Shown: positions 1-8,646 of the stretch, piece after piece
Position numbering within the stretch: position 1 is the first letter of the stretch
Layout: each line of letters opens with the position of its first letter
Assembly (NCBI RefSeq): GCF_017743865.1
Contig: NZ_JAGHRJ010000004.1
Coordinates: forward strand, 496,001-560,000
DNA length: 64,000 nucleotides
Reading direction: 5' to 3'
Source: Labrenzia sp. R4_2
GTDB lineage: Bacteria; Pseudomonadota; Alphaproteobacteria; Rhizobiales; Stappiaceae
Made by a program: the position numbers and the translations under genes
Notes under the pieces: model-generated
The model's database searches: none
What the model saw: only the letters and a program-made list of their open reading frames with translations
What the model was told of the DNA's origin: nothing

Positions 1-1431
1 GAAACCAACCAGAACAACAAGGAATGCGGACCCATAGCTGCTGACGAGCCGGTTACCGGTTTCAGACGACAACCAATCCAGAATGCTGAAGAGTCCCCAA
101 ACTTCGAAGAGCAGGAGAACGGTTGCGATAAAGACAAAGAATCGAACCAGCTTGAGCAGTCGCGGAACGAAGGCATTTAGCCGGTGTTGGAGTGCTGGAA
201 GCTTTGTGTTCAGATCTTCGGGCAGTCGTATTCCGCCCTTGATGGCTCGGGTAACGATCAACGACAGCGCCATCCCTGCCATGATCGTGACAATCGACAG
301 GACGGTCGCCCGCAAGATGATGGTTGTTGCATCAAACGGCCGGGTTACCCAGACGACAAAAATCGCGACGATGTAGCCAAGCGCGCCAACATGCCAAAGC
401 TTTCCAAGGTTGGATAGAGCCCTTTGCGCCAGATTACTCTGCAGCGTTTCCGCATATCCTTGCGTTCCCTCCCGCACCCGGACGCGGTTCCGCACAATCA
501 ACACCATCAAGTAGATCATGCCGCTGAGCACGATCAGAAAGCGAAGCGCATTCCCAAGAACAAACGAAACAGCAATGTTGGAAACGGGAACAAGCAAAAA
601 TATGCCGAAGTTGTTCCAGTACATATACAACCGAAGCCTTGTGTACCAATAAAGGGCATTCTGGTCGTCGAAGGGAAGCAATCGCAACTCCGGACGGCGC
701 GGCGCAAACACAAACCGAAGCGCGACATTGGCCATGCCCGTTATGAAAAACGCATTGAGCGCAAGACTTTCCTGAATGGTGACGCCAGCTGCAAACCCGC
801 CATACGCCAGAAGAGCGACAAAATAGCCAACGCCCAAACCGATTGCGACCGTGATCCCGTCAATCACGGTCGACAAGACCAGAATGGATGTCCGCATCAG
901 CCCGCCACCATAACGCGCCTTGAGAGCGAGCCCGGCATACGCTTTTCGAGCAACCAACTGACCTGACCAGAAAGCCAAGTATGCGGCAAACAAGACCGCT
1001 GCAACTTGCACAAATACCGTTTGAACCCGATCCCACTTGATCGGAATATCACCTTTGAGGATCAAAAACAGTCCGTTCAGCGAATGCTCTGCTCTATCGA
1101 GGAAGATGCCAACTTCATCTGCAAGCTTGCGGGTGTATTCCCCTACCCTCAGCACAAAGCTCTCATTGGCCTCAACTGGTGTCGCCGTAGCGGGCTCGGA
1201 CTGCGCGCCAGTTTGATCACTGCCATTATCCGACGTCTGCTGGTCTTCGCTCAGTTGTTTGATGAGTGCCGCGCGGGTATCAGGATCCTCTAAAATCTTG
1301 ATCAGTGCGTCCCGCGCCTGGTTGATTTCGTCTGCTTGCTGGGTGGAACCAGCAGCGTCTTGCGCGATTGCCACACCTGGAACAAGCATAAGAAAAATGA
1401 TCAGGCAAAGGCTACGCATAAGGACGGTCAT
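1..1431 (-). CDS. MscS-family mechanosensitive channel (C-terminus beyond window)
   Basis: The frame is open from an ATG at 1431 to the left edge (477 codons) with no stop, so the 3' end is missing. The product starts with a signal peptide ending near AIAQ, then a Gln/Asp-rich periplasmic stretch (about residues 25-130), then many hydrophobic segments separated by charged loops. This is the layout of large MscS channels of the YbiO/MscK kind, whose conserved pore helix and beta domain would lie outside the window. Such channels open under membrane tension in hypo-osmotic shock. A second in-frame ATG at 1419 is possible; GGAAG about ten bases upstream favours 1431. The family call rests on architecture because the MscS core is not visible. 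Confidence 0.75.
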   Translation of the reverse strand, partial: MTVLMRSLCLIIFLMLVPGVAIAQDAAGSTQQADEINQARDALIKILEDPDTRAALIKQLSEDQQTSDNGSDQTGAQSEPATATPVEANESFVLRVGEYTRKLADEVGIFLDRAEHSLNGLFLILKGDIPIKWDRVQTVFVQVAAVLFAAYLAFWSGQLVARKAYAGLALKARYGGGLMRTSILVLSTVIDGITVAIGLGVGYFVALLAYGGFAAGVTIQESLALNAFFITGMANVALRFVFAPRRPELRLLPFDDQNALYWYTRLRLYMYWNNFGIFLLVPVSNIAVSFVLGNALRFLIVLSGMIYLMVLIVRNRVRVREGTQGYAETLQSNLAQRALSNLGKLWHVGALGYIVAIFVVWVTRPFDATTIILRATVLSIVTIMAGMALSLIVTRAIKGGIRLPEDLNTKLPALQHRLNAFVPRLLKLVRFFVFIATVLLLFEVWGLFSILDWLSSETGNRLVSSYGSAFLVVLVGF

Positions 1432-1705
1432 AAAGGCTTCCACCAGCACAGAATTATCGTTGGAAAGACAGTATGCTAGAGGTGACGTAGGCCCACGGCA
1501 ATCCCGGTTTGATGTCTTTAGCGGTTCGCTCAACAGAAGTCATGTCTGCTCCCGATTAGTCAATACATTGCGATTTATGACGATATACGTCGCAAAATAT
1601 CAAGAAATATCCTAAATTTCCGCAAGGTCATCTTTAACTTTCGGACTAAATGGTAACGTATTAATAACAGTATGAAGCTTTCCTTCCGTGTTAAGAGGAG
1701 GAAAG
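1432..1705. other. Divergent intergenic region
   Basis: This 274-bp AT-rich spacer lies between the divergent channel gene and the DUF2336 gene and presumably carries both promoters. No operator or RNA is recognised. The right end has a very strong Shine-Dalgarno (AGGAGGAAAG at 1696-1705) directly before the ATG at 1706. Confidence 0.4.
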
Positions 1706-2821
1706 ATGTCAGTCACGCTGTTAAAACTTGCCGAGGAAGGTACAGATTCCGCACGAGCGGCGCTGTTCGGTGAGCTTTGCAGGCTCGTTACTGATGATTT
1801 GGACCAGCGCACCACACCGGAACTCACAATATTTGCTGAGGTAACGCTCAAGCTTTACAGCGACGCCACGGCCGACGACCGCGTACGCCTCGCGCAGAAA
1901 CTGTCAAACTGCCCAGACGTACCCGATGCGTTGGCCAAAAAAATCGCGGAAGATGATGCACCAATTGCATCCCCCCTACTGGCGTCTTCTCCTGTCTTCT
2001 CACAGGAAGATCTTCTTCAATTCATTCAAGAACTGAGCAATGCGCATTTGCAAGCCATTGCCCACCGACCAGACCTCAGTTCTGAAGTCTCCGACGCACT
2101 TGCTCAAAAGGGTGACACCCCGATCCACCGCATCCTTGCGGGGAACCGGGAAATTCGATTGTCCCGAGATGCCATGGTTTGCCTCGTACGGCTTGCTGCC
2201 GAAGATACTAAAGTTCGGGAAAGCTTGTCGCATAGATCGGATTTGACGCCCGCGATCTGCCAGCAATTGCTGCCAATGGTCAATGAGGACGCAAAGAAAC
2301 GTTTGACGTCAATCATTCAAGGTGCCCTGTCACAGGAACAGCTCGATCAGATTGCGAAAATCAAGAAACTGAGACGGGAACTTGGGCATGCCTTGGACAA
2401 TCACGATATGAGCTTGTTGTGGCCGGATGCACAACGCGCTGGTGCAACACCGGATGAGCTGATCACGCTCTTGCTCCAGGACCAGCGGTTCAACCACGTC
2501 ATTGAGCTCATGAGCTTGCGCGGACGGATAGCGCAAAAAGCCTTCAAGGACGCCGTTTTCAACGGAAAACTGGAAACCGTCATGCGGACGGCTGCCCGTT
2601 GCGGCCTTCAACCTCAAACATTTGCATTGTTTGTGAAAGCTCGTTGCGACCACCTTCGGATTCCTGCCAAGAAGGGCTCCAGCTGGATCGGCGCTTACGC
2701 TGCGCATCTCAAGGAGCTGGAAGCGTCCAAAGAGGGCCGGTGCTCCGACTTCCAGGCAAATCGCAAAGGCAAAAAATCAGACGCGGCTGCGACGGTTTCT
2801 AGCAGGCTCGCTTTTGCGTAA
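1706..2821 (+). CDS. DUF2336 domain protein
   Basis: A 371-residue soluble protein without signal peptide or membrane segment. It is made of short helical repeats containing phrases such as AHRPDLS and LSHRSDLT, as in the alphaproteobacterial DUF2336 family, whose biochemical role is not established. A GTG 18 bases upstream is in frame, but the AGGAGG immediately before ATG 1706 decides the start. The C-terminal 25 residues are Lys/Ser/Ala-rich and probably disordered. It ends one base before the convergent PqiA-like gene. Its neighbours give no specific role; the nearby flagellar and ctrA genes are suggestive only. Confidence 0.8.
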   Translation: MSVTLLKLAEEGTDSARAALFGELCRLVTDDLDQRTTPELTIFAEVTLKLYSDATADDRVRLAQKLSNCPDVPDALAKKIAEDDAPIASPLLASSPVFSQEDLLQFIQELSNAHLQAIAHRPDLSSEVSDALAQKGDTPIHRILAGNREIRLSRDAMVCLVRLAAEDTKVRESLSHRSDLTPAICQQLLPMVNEDAKKRLTSIIQGALSQEQLDQIAKIKKLRRELGHALDNHDMSLLWPDAQRAGATPDELITLLLQDQRFNHVIELMSLRGRIAQKAFKDAVFNGKLETVMRTAARCGLQPQTFALFVKARCDHLRIPAKKGSSWIGAYAAHLKELEASKEGRCSDFQANRKGKKSDAAATVSSRLAFA

Positions 2822-3265
2822 TCATTCTCCGGTCGCCCGCTGGCACAAGGCTGCAGCAAGTGCGGTCGCAAGAGTAGCGCCGGCATAAAACCATAGCCCC
2901 GGCAGGATCGAGGCGGCCGCCAAACCGCTGGTTTTCGCCGCAAAGAGGACCAGCGCGACAAGCATCACATCCAGCATGGACCACTTACTGAGCGTCGACA
3001 GCAACGCGAGCGATCTCAGCCGTGCGCCTGTTATCACGGCGACATGTACAACGATGATCTTTGCAGCAGGAAACACGACGGAAAACAACGCGATGATCAC
3101 CGCTAGCGCTCCATCCCCTTCCAGCCACAAACCATGAATGACCTCTAGCAGAGACGGCCGCTCCTCCAGAAAATAGAGTTTTTCAATACTCATCAGCGGG
3201 AGGGTAATGCCGAGTGTGAATGAAAAAGTTGCGATTGGCAGGAGTAGTGCAATCATCAACCGCAT
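2822..3265 (-). CDS. Short paraquat-inducible protein A (PqiA) domain membrane protein
   Basis: About 147 residues with four predicted membrane spans. The sequence pattern (GITLPLMSIEKL early, FSVVFPAAKI in the middle, then LSKWSMLDV) is the PqiA core, including the conserved Trp-Ser-Met-X-Asp. E. coli PqiA is about 417 residues with two such domains and zinc-ribbon cysteines; here there is one domain and no ribbon. The ATG at 3265 has AGGAG eight bases upstream and is preferred over a TTG at 3295. No MCE-domain partner (PqiB) is adjacent. It follows fliJ on the same strand and could be read from that operon. Confidence 0.75.
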   Translation of the reverse strand: MRLMIALLLPIATFSFTLGITLPLMSIEKLYFLEERPSLLEVIHGLWLEGDGALAVIIALFSVVFPAAKIIVVHVAVITGARLRSLALLSTLSKWSMLDVMLVALVLFAAKTSGLAAASILPGLWFYAGATLATALAAALCQRATGE

Positions 3266-3436
3266 ATTGGTTGCTCCTGCAGAAGGTTTATTCAATTTCA
3301 GAAGACGATTTCGTCCCGCAATTTATGTCGCGAGAATAGTATTCCAAATATATCTTTATAAAGGCGACTGGCTCACACAATTTATACGCCGTGGCCAAAA
3401 CCGCCGCGGCGCCTGTTTCACAAACCGTTCCTGATC

Positions 3437-3847
3437 TCAGTATCTGGACCGTCCACGCGCAGCAACTTCATCAAGTTGTTCCTGCTCTGCGGCTTCCTGA
3501 GCGGTGCGTTCGCGCTGCTGATCCCGCTCTTCCAGCTGTTCGAACTTCTTCAGATCTTCAATAGCCTCGCTGAGCTCGTCCTGAGCGCGCTGCAACTGAT
3601 CGTCCAGTTCATGGGCCGAATTACGCAAATTGTCTCTACGATCAGCAGCAGCCTTTGCGAATGTCGGGTAGGCGAAATGACTGACGTCGGTAATCCCTGT
3701 CCGCTCCTGCTCGGTGCGAATCTGATCATCGAGCTCGTCCGCCATCCGGTTGAACTCGGATATCATGCTCTCGATCTGGGCGAGCTGCCGCCGTTTTTCG
3801 TCAACCTGAAACCGCTTCAAACGGATCAAACTGTCTCGGGTTTTCAT
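3437..3847 (-). CDS. fliJ: Flagellar export protein FliJ
   Basis: A 136-residue, highly charged, almost wholly helical protein. Coiled-coil heptads run from about residue 10 to 125, rich in Glu, Gln, Arg and Asp, which fits FliJ, the central stalk and chaperone-escort subunit of the flagellar type III ATPase. It lies 28 bases downstream of fliI on the same strand, the usual fliI-fliJ order. FliJ sequences diverge strongly, so the call rests on length, coiled coil and position together. Confidence 0.85.
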   Translation of the reverse strand: MKTRDSLIRLKRFQVDEKRRQLAQIESMISEFNRMADELDDQIRTEQERTGITDVSHFAYPTFAKAAADRRDNLRNSAHELDDQLQRAQDELSEAIEDLKKFEQLEERDQQRERTAQEAAEQEQLDEVAARGRSRY

Positions 3848-3875
3848 TACTCAATACTCCCCTTACACGGGTAGT

Positions 3876-5201
3876 CTATCCCTGAGTCATTTCCAAAAGG
3901 TTGGCAAGCTGCGCATAACCTTCAAAAATTGTTGTCGACTCGTCTTTGCCCTGATTCAGGAAATCATCAATTGGCCCGAATCGAAAGATTGCCTCATCAA
4001 CAGTCGGGTCCGATCCCCGCCTGTAGGCACCAAGCCGAATGAGTTCTTCCATATCCGTATAGGTGGAGAGAAGCTGCTTTGCCTTTCTCAAGACAGGTTG
4101 CTGCTCCGGAGGGACACAACGCGGCATGGTCCGCGATACAGATTTCAAGACATTAATTGCTGGATACCGTCCCCGTTCCGCGATCCCGCGCTCCATCACA
4201 ACGTGCCCGTCCAGGATCCCGCGCACAGCATCAGCAACAGGTTCGTTGTGATTGTCGCCTTCCACAAGAACAGTAAAGAGCCCGGTAATCGAGCCTGATC
4301 CAGTTTTTCCGGGGCCAGCCCGCTCCAGAAGGCGCGGCAATTCGGTAAAGACCGTCGGTGTATATCCTTTTGATGTCGGCGGTTCCCCGATGGAAAGGCC
4401 GATTTCGCGTTGCGCCATAGCGAATCGGGTTACCGAATCCATCATGCACAGAACTTTGTCGCCCTCGTCCCGGAAATGTTCTGCGACCGTCATGGCAAGA
4501 TAAGCTGCCTGCCGCCGCATCAACACACTCTCATCAGAAGTCGCGACCACAACCACCGACCGGGCCAATCCTTCTTCGCCAAGATCGTCTTCAATGAACT
4601 CTTGCACTTCCCGGCCACGTTCACCGATCAACCCGATCACAGCCGTGTCGCACTGGGTGTTTCGGGCCAGCATCGACATAAGCACAGATTTACCAACGCC
4701 CGAACCGGCGAAGATACCCATACGCTGACCTTCACAGCACGTAACGAAGGTATTGAGTGCCCGGACACCAAGATCCAGCGGTGGCCCCACCCGGGCCCGT
4801 TCAGAGGCCGGCGGAGGTGCGCTTCGCAATTTGCGAGGCAGACCGCCATTTGGAAGAGGTCCTTTACCATCAATTGGTTCACCAAGAGCATTAATCACTC
4901 GGCCAAGCCAGGCATTACTCGGATGAACAACGCTCTCCCGGGAGGTGATTACGGCCTTGCATCCCATCCGCACTCCTTCAAGACCGGAGAAAGGCATACA
5001 CAGCGCGTGCCCTTCCCGGAACCCTACAACTTCTGCAGGAACCTGCGGGTTATCCTCACCACTGTCGATCAACAAACGGGATCCGACACTCATTTCGTGA
5101 ATGGGTCCGGCAATCTCGACAAGCAGCCCCTGAACGGCGGCTACACGGCCATAAATTTCCGTAGCCATAAGCGAATCAATTTCCGCAAAAAGCGCCTTCA
5201 C
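3876..5201 (-). CDS. fliI: Flagellum-specific ATPase FliI
   Basis: A 441-residue F1-beta-like ATPase that energises unfolding and export of flagellar substrates at the inner membrane. The Walker A motif AGSGVGKS is at residues 165-172, preceded by the family Leu-Asp-Leu-Gly-Val-Arg segment; the [15 protein letters not shown] stretch carries the Walker B Asp; [11 protein letters not shown] follows. The start is GTG at 5201, supported by AGAGGA seven bases upstream. An in-frame ATG at 5168 would lose part of the N-terminal beta domain. It is divergent from ctrA across a shared control region, so CtrA and CcrM may influence it (inference). Confidence 0.97.
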   Translation of the reverse strand: MKALFAEIDSLMATEIYGRVAAVQGLLVEIAGPIHEMSVGSRLLIDSGEDNPQVPAEVVGFREGHALCMPFSGLEGVRMGCKAVITSRESVVHPSNAWLGRVINALGEPIDGKGPLPNGGLPRKLRSAPPPASERARVGPPLDLGVRALNTFVTCCEGQRMGIFAGSGVGKSVLMSMLARNTQCDTAVIGLIGERGREVQEFIEDDLGEEGLARSVVVVATSDESVLMRRQAAYLAMTVAEHFRDEGDKVLCMMDSVTRFAMAQREIGLSIGEPPTSKGYTPTVFTELPRLLERAGPGKTGSGSITGLFTVLVEGDNHNEPVADAVRGILDGHVVMERGIAERGRYPAINVLKSVSRTMPRCVPPEQQPVLRKAKQLLSTYTDMEELIRLGAYRRGSDPTVDEAIFRFGPIDDFLNQGKDESTTIFEGYAQLANLLEMTQG

Positions 5202-5574
5202 CTAAGAATCCTCTAACCATTAATGGTTTTGGTAACCGATCGTTTACGAGTCTGGTTAATCTTAACCTTTGAAAGGCAGACGAGCGAGGGTCATTTCTAA
5301 GTTAATCTGGCTTTGTTGAAAGGAATCTGAACGGAATCGGTTACGCCGGTTTCTTAACGCACCACTTTAAGAAAGATGAATCGGGATTCTTTCCGGGGAT
5401 TCAATTAGTTGGGTGTTGTTCACAGAAACGTTCCAACGAGCCTTGCCGCTATGAAAGAGAATTTGTTAACCATTAACCGATAACAAATGAGTCGGGGTTA
5501 ACAGCAGTCCTTCGTAGCAGGCGCCGACACAGCCGTTGCGACTTGCCCAGGAAAGGCAGAATAAGGGGATTGGC
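5202..5574. promoter_or_regulatory. fliI/ctrA divergent control region with clustered GANTC and TTAA sites
   Basis: Eight GANTC sites lie at 5206-5210, 5248-5252, 5323-5327, 5334-5338, 5378-5382, 5385-5389, 5398-5402 and 5489-5493; a ninth is at 5173-5177 just inside fliI. Chance predicts about one per 256 bp. CtrA-like elements are also present: perfect palindrome AACCATTAATGGTT (5215-5228), near-palindrome GGTTAATCTTAACC (5254-5267), inverted repeat TTCTTAA-N9-TTAAGAA (5351-5357/5367-5373), TTAACCATTAACC (5466-5478) and GGTTAAC (5496-5502). In alphaproteobacteria GANTC is methylated by CcrM, and CtrA binds TTAA-N7-TTAA or TTAACCAT half-sites. Autoregulation and methylation control of ctrA are inferred from this. 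Transcription starts cannot be placed. Confidence 0.8.
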
Positions 5575-6267
5575 ATGCGTGTATTGTTGATTGAGGATGA
5601 TAACGCGACAGCGCAAAGCATCGAATTGATGCTGAAGTCCGAGAACTTCAACGTCTACACGACAGATCTTGGCGAGGAAGGTATCGACCTCGGCAAGCTG
5701 TACGATTACGACATCATTATGCTGGATCTGAACCTGCCGGACATGTCCGGGTACGAGGTTCTCCGCACACTTCGGGTCTCTAAAGTTAAGACACCGATCT
5801 TGATCCTGTCCGGTAACGCCGGCATCGAGGACAAGGTTCGTGGCTTGGGCTTTGGCGCCGACGACTACATGACCAAGCCGTTCCACAAGGACGAGCTTGT
5901 GGCCCGCATCCACGCCATCGTGCGCCGGTCGAAAGGTCATGCACAGTCCGTCATCGTCACTGGCGATCTGAAGGTCAATCTGGACACCAAGACCGTTGAG
6001 GTCGGGGGACAGCGTGTGCATCTGACCGGCAAAGAATATCAGATGCTTGAACTTCTCTCTCTTCGGAAGGGCACGACCCTGACCAAGGAGATGTTCCTGA
6101 ACCACCTTTATGGCGGCATGGACGAGCCCGAGCTGAAGATCATCGACGTCTTTATTTGTAAGCTGCGCAAGAAATTGGCCGCTGCGACGTCTGGAAAGAA
6201 CTACATCGAAACAGTTTGGGGCCGTGGATATGTTCTGCGCGAACCGGATGTTGAGGCCGCCGCATAA
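5575..6267 (+). CDS. ctrA: Cell-cycle master regulator CtrA
   Basis: A 230-residue OmpR-type response regulator that controls cell-cycle, division and motility genes and binds the origin in Caulobacter. The receiver domain (residues 1-115) has the acidic pair D8-D9 and phospho-acceptor D51 (MLDLNLPD), then the highly conserved [25 protein letters not shown] segment in part. A winged-helix DNA-binding domain (about 125-225) ends in [11 protein letters not shown]. The protein ends in Ala-Ala, as does the ClpXP degron of Caulobacter CtrA. ATG 5575 is chosen because the CtrA N-terminus MRVLLIEDD begins there and AAGGGG precedes it. A strong terminator follows, so it is probably monocistronic. Confidence 0.98.
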   Translation: MRVLLIEDDNATAQSIELMLKSENFNVYTTDLGEEGIDLGKLYDYDIIMLDLNLPDMSGYEVLRTLRVSKVKTPILILSGNAGIEDKVRGLGFGADDYMTKPFHKDELVARIHAIVRRSKGHAQSVIVTGDLKVNLDTKTVEVGGQRVHLTGKEYQMLELLSLRKGTTLTKEMFLNHLYGGMDEPELKIIDVFICKLRKKLAAATSGKNYIETVWGRGYVLREPDVEAAA

Positions 6268-6288
6268 ACACGCGGCTCAATAAGATCG

Positions 6289-6321
6289 AAAAAACCCGGC
6301 TGAAAACAGCCGGGTTTTTTG
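6289..6321 (+). terminator. Rho-independent terminator of ctrA
   Basis: A GC-rich stem (ACCCGGCTG / CAGCCGGGT) with an AAAA loop is flanked by A6 and T6 runs. The symmetry means it can also stop transcription arriving from the minus strand. Confidence 0.9.
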
Positions 6322-6396
6322 TTGCTCAAAATAGAAGCGGCTGGATCGAGCTCCAGCCGCTTCCGCCTCTCTAGTTTCAGGGATGGGGCCTGTGCA

Positions 6397-7368
6397 CTAG
6401 AGGCTAAGCTGATAGGACGCTGGTACGTAACGGAAGCCGTCCCCGTCCGTTGCGACATATCCGACTGCTGGGAATGGCATATGGTAGCCGACAAATGGGA
6501 TGCGGTCGGTTGCCAGCATGCCCAGGACAGATTTCCGGGTTGCTGCCGCAGCTTCCTTGTCCATATCAAACCGAACTTCCCAGTCAGGGCGCGCCAACGA
6601 CCAGACATAGTGGTTTGCCAGGTCGGCAGCGAGAAGAAGCTGCTGACCGCCATTTTCCAGCATATAAAGTGTATGACCCGGTGTATGACCGTAGGCAGCC
6701 ATTGCGGTGATCCCACCGGCAACGCTGCCACCTTCATCCAGGAAAGTCATCTTGTCCGCGAGCGGCTTGACGTTTTTGGTCATCAGTTTGGTGACACCGT
6801 TCGCTTCCGGATCCATTCCCGCCCAGAAATCATATTCTTTTTGAGCGATCACGTAACGCGCGTTCGGGAAAGCTGGCGCACCGCCCTCCATCAGGCCACC
6901 GATGTGGTCAGGATGCATATGGGTGATGACCACGACGTCGACCTGTTCCGGAGTGTAGCCTGCGCTTTCCAGGGCAGCACGCATGTTGCCCCGCGCTGGG
7001 CGTCCACCTTCGCCAACGCCAGTGTCAAAGAGAACCAGCTCAGAGCCTGTATTGACCAGAGTGGGTGTGAAGAAAGCTTTGAAAGTATCCGCAGGGATAA
7101 AGGACTCTGACGATTTTGCCGCAAATGTGTCCGCATCGACGTTCATGCCGAAGGTCTTTTGTGGCTCACCAACGGTCACGGCACCATCCAGCAACGTGTT
7201 GACCTCAAAAGAGCCGACATTGTACCGCGCGACGGGTGCCGCCATAGGGCCTTGCTTCTCGGCAGCAGCATGCACTGCGCCGGAGGACACCACTCCAGCT
7301 CCCACTGCAGCAGCCCCTGCCCCAAGAAGCGCAGCGCGCCGCGTCAGTTGGACTTGGATATCACTCAT
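6397..7368 (-). CDS. Tat-exported metallo-beta-lactamase-fold hydrolase
   Basis: A 323-residue MBL-fold protein. It begins with a twin-arginine signal (TRRAALLGAGAA, residues 9-20) and a likely cleavage site after VHAAA, so it should be folded and metallated before export to the periplasm. The metal motif HMHPDH (HxHxDH) lies near residue 154; further ligands are the His of GHTPGH and the Asp of LLLAADLANH. The family includes lactonases and other hydrolases; nothing here fixes the substrate. It is divergent from the LytTR regulator gene, which may control it. Confidence 0.85.
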   Translation of the reverse strand: MSDIQVQLTRRAALLGAGAAAVGAGVVSSGAVHAAAEKQGPMAAPVARYNVGSFEVNTLLDGAVTVGEPQKTFGMNVDADTFAAKSSESFIPADTFKAFFTPTLVNTGSELVLFDTGVGEGGRPARGNMRAALESAGYTPEQVDVVVITHMHPDHIGGLMEGGAPAFPNARYVIAQKEYDFWAGMDPEANGVTKLMTKNVKPLADKMTFLDEGGSVAGGITAMAAYGHTPGHTLYMLENGGQQLLLAADLANHYVWSLARPDWEVRFDMDKEAAAATRKSVLGMLATDRIPFVGYHMPFPAVGYVATDGDGFRYVPASYQLSL

Positions 7369-7623
7369 GTGTATTTCCCCTGATTGATCAAACTGGGTCC
7401 AAGGCTCTTTTTAACTCGTCATACAACGAAGCCGTGAACGAACACATATGGATAACTGGGACACAATAGCTGACGGGAAACCGCCTTAGACCAATTGAGC
7501 CCTCATTAATTCGTGAATTCTTAAGTGTAAAAATAATATCAACCTTTTCAGATGCTTATTGACGTTTTCCATTCATGCATCATCAATGGTATGATGAATC
7601 CTGTCCGATGGAAGGAATTCTGA

Positions 7624-8520
7624 ATGACGCGGCACGGGTCGCTAACACTGTTTGGGCTGACCCTCGCCGCAGCGGGATTGCTGGCTGCGAACCAACAGAC
7701 GCGGCCAGAGGGATGGCCAGTCATCGGCGTCTATGGCTATTGGTTGGTACGGATCGGAATTGAATCCACACTGTTTATTGCCTTTTTGCAGCTGCTCAGC
7801 TTGTTGCCCAGAATTGCCAAGCATACCCTTTGGGCAATCGGCCTCGCTGCACTCGCAAGCTACATTCCCTTTGTCCTTTCTGTAACCGCACTGGACATTG
7901 TTCTCGGACTCCCTGAACTCGACGCGCCCGCATTGGGCGAAGCGGGATCCGCAATTCGGCTTGGGGCGTTTCTGCAAGAGCTTGTCTATCTCTTGGACAA
8001 CCATGTCGCTTTGTGCGCGTTGCTAAGCATTCCCATGATACTCCAGGCATGTTGGATACCGGTACAGCTTCAGCCACTCAGCGGCGCAAACACTGGCTCA
8101 ACGGAGATGTCCGCTGCAGAACCATCCGGCCCGGCAATTACAGAACCAGAGAACACCTCGACAAAATCATCTTTGCTGGAGAGCCTTTCACCACCATTTA
8201 CCGACCGCATTCTCCGCGCAGAGGCTCAAGAGCATTATGTGAAATTGGTCGGCCCGAATGACACACAAATGGTGCTCTACAGGTTCAGCGATATTCTCCG
8301 GGAGCTTCCGGAAAACACTGGCATGCAGGTTCACCGGAGCCATTGGATCGCCCACGAGGCCATTCAGCAGGTCCAGAAAGAGGGCAACAATACGCGGCTC
8401 GTGTTGAACGACGGAACTCAAATCCCGGTTAGCCGACGCTATGTCAGCACGGTAAGAGCCTGGGCAGAGCAAAATCTGCGACAACCGTCAGCTGATGGTG
8501 GATCTCAAATCGATAGGTAG
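7624..8520 (+). CDS. Membrane-anchored LytTR-domain transcriptional regulator
   Basis: 298 residues. The N-terminal half has about four hydrophobic segments (roughly residues 5-22, 38-58, 66-92, 118-145). A Ser/Thr/Pro-rich linker (150-185) leads to a C-terminal LytTR DNA-binding domain (about 190-285) with the typical AEAQEHYVKLV strand, a VHRSHWIA segment and IPVSRRYVSTV. LytTR domains bind DNA through beta strands; the membrane-fused kind lacks a receiver domain and is thought to be gated by a membrane signal or partner. GGAAGG lies upstream of ATG 7624. It is divergent from the MBL-fold gene. Targets are unknown. Confidence 0.8.
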   Translation: MTRHGSLTLFGLTLAAAGLLAANQQTRPEGWPVIGVYGYWLVRIGIESTLFIAFLQLLSLLPRIAKHTLWAIGLAALASYIPFVLSVTALDIVLGLPELDAPALGEAGSAIRLGAFLQELVYLLDNHVALCALLSIPMILQACWIPVQLQPLSGANTGSTEMSAAEPSGPAITEPENTSTKSSLLESLSPPFTDRILRAEAQEHYVKLVGPNDTQMVLYRFSDILRELPENTGMQVHRSHWIAHEAIQQVQKEGNNTRLVLNDGTQIPVSRRYVSTVRAWAEQNLRQPSADGGSQIDR

Positions 8521-8588
8521 GACCTTACGCCGTCAGGACGAACTGGCGCGGACCTCCGCCGGCACTTGCATCTTTCCAGATCAAAAGA

Positions 8589-8626
8589 AAAGCCCGCTAA
8601 GTTTTCGGGAAAACCAGCGGGCTTTA
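8589..8626. terminator. Bidirectional terminator between LytTR gene and cheR
   Basis: Stem AAAGCCCGCT / AGCGGGCTTT spans a 17-base loop that is itself partly self-complementary (GTTTTC/GAAAAC). It lies between two convergent genes and can serve both. Confidence 0.8.
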
Positions 8627-8646
8627 CAGAAATTTGGAGTGTCGCC

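Noticed and set aside
5473..6105. A 210-codon minus-strand open frame over ctrA
   Set aside because: It is the reverse of the CtrA gene with no motif; ctrA is unambiguous.
7569..7600. Imperfect inverted repeat (ATTCAT...ATGAAT) upstream of the LytTR gene
   Set aside because: The arms need bulges and do not match the LytTR direct-repeat consensus, so I do not call it an operator.
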